Of a stretch of 12,760 nucleotides of DNA, positions 12,702 to 12,760 are shown one piece after another. Each line of letters starts with the position of its first letter. Position 1 is the first letter of the stretch. The DNA is from an uncultured archaeon (GTDB lineage: Archaea > Halobacteriota > Methanosarcinia > Methanosarcinales > Methanoperedenaceae). The notes beneath the pieces were generated by a model. It searched no databases and had not been told where the DNA came from. It was given only the letters and a program-made list of their open reading frames with translations. The position numbers and the translations under genes are program-made. Where the stretch lies: contig CABMIA010000010.1 in NCBI GenBank assembly GCA_902386085.1, positions 1-12,760 on the forward strand, given 5' to 3'.

Positions 12702-12760
12702 GTGCAGGTGATGAACTGAAAAGAGCACTGGAAGCAGAGCAAACCCTCCAAGAATACAAT
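12698..12760 (+). CDS. Start of a further ORF (cut by right edge)
   Basis: ATG at 12698 overlaps the previous stop in ATGA, and a strong GGAGGAGGAG purine run (12681-12690) lies upstream. The 21 visible codons begin 'MSAGDELKRALEAEQTLQEYN', an amphipathic, acidic helix. Spacing and SD make it a probable gene; too little is seen to name it. Confidence 0.6.
   Translation, partial: MSAGDELKRALEAEQTLQEYN

Overview
The window looks like chromosomal DNA of a euryarchaeon that makes methyl-coenzyme M reductase (MCR). Archaeal features include AAA+ Cdc48/VAT, NMD3, a slipin/NfeD pair with PH1510-like catalytic residues, an archaeal FtsZ, TATA-box promoters and several apparently leaderless genes. 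A gene for Mmp10, the B12-dependent radical SAM enzyme that methylates an arginine of McrA, points to a methanogen or an anaerobic methane/alkane oxidiser. The overall style suggests Methanosarcinales, possibly the ANME-2d/Methanoperedens branch; that placement is inference.

Layout. (1) 1-2123, minus strand: a heat-shock operon of HSR1-type regulator, Hsp20 and Cdc48 (cut by the left edge). A palindrome ACTAAC-N5-GTTAGT lies between its TATA box and start codon and matches the HSR1 operator known from Archaeoglobus fulgidus, so the operon is probably autoregulated. (2) 2272-4373, plus strand: slipin then NfeD protease, a membrane quality-control pair. (3) 4426-6403, minus strand: a sugar-nucleotide epimerase whose end overlaps the start of NMD3. 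(4) 6512-6694, minus strand: a 60-residue basic protein of unknown function with a strong Shine-Dalgarno (SD) site. (5) 6865-8094, plus strand: Mmp10, broken by one in-frame TAA with no frameshift and well-preserved sequence on both sides. (6) 8187-10156, minus strand: an AhpD/CMD-like protein, a small DUF5658-like membrane protein and FtsZ.

(7) From about 10.27 kb to the right edge is accessory DNA, probably an integrated element: a tyrosine recombinase whose usual first catalytic arginine is replaced, a convergent coiled-coil protein of unknown family, then a tightly packed plus-strand series (ribbon-helix-helix regulator, a tiny ORF, a CxxC/CxxC zinc-type protein, and the start of another ORF). 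The element's right end and attachment sites are not visible. No tRNA, rRNA, CRISPR array or insertion sequence was recognised, and no gene-free stretch exceeds 300 bases.

Most notable observations: the nonsense codon in Mmp10, the operator of the heat-shock operon, the atypical recombinase active site, and the palindrome and direct repeats between the two divergent accessory genes at 12.07-12.21 kb.
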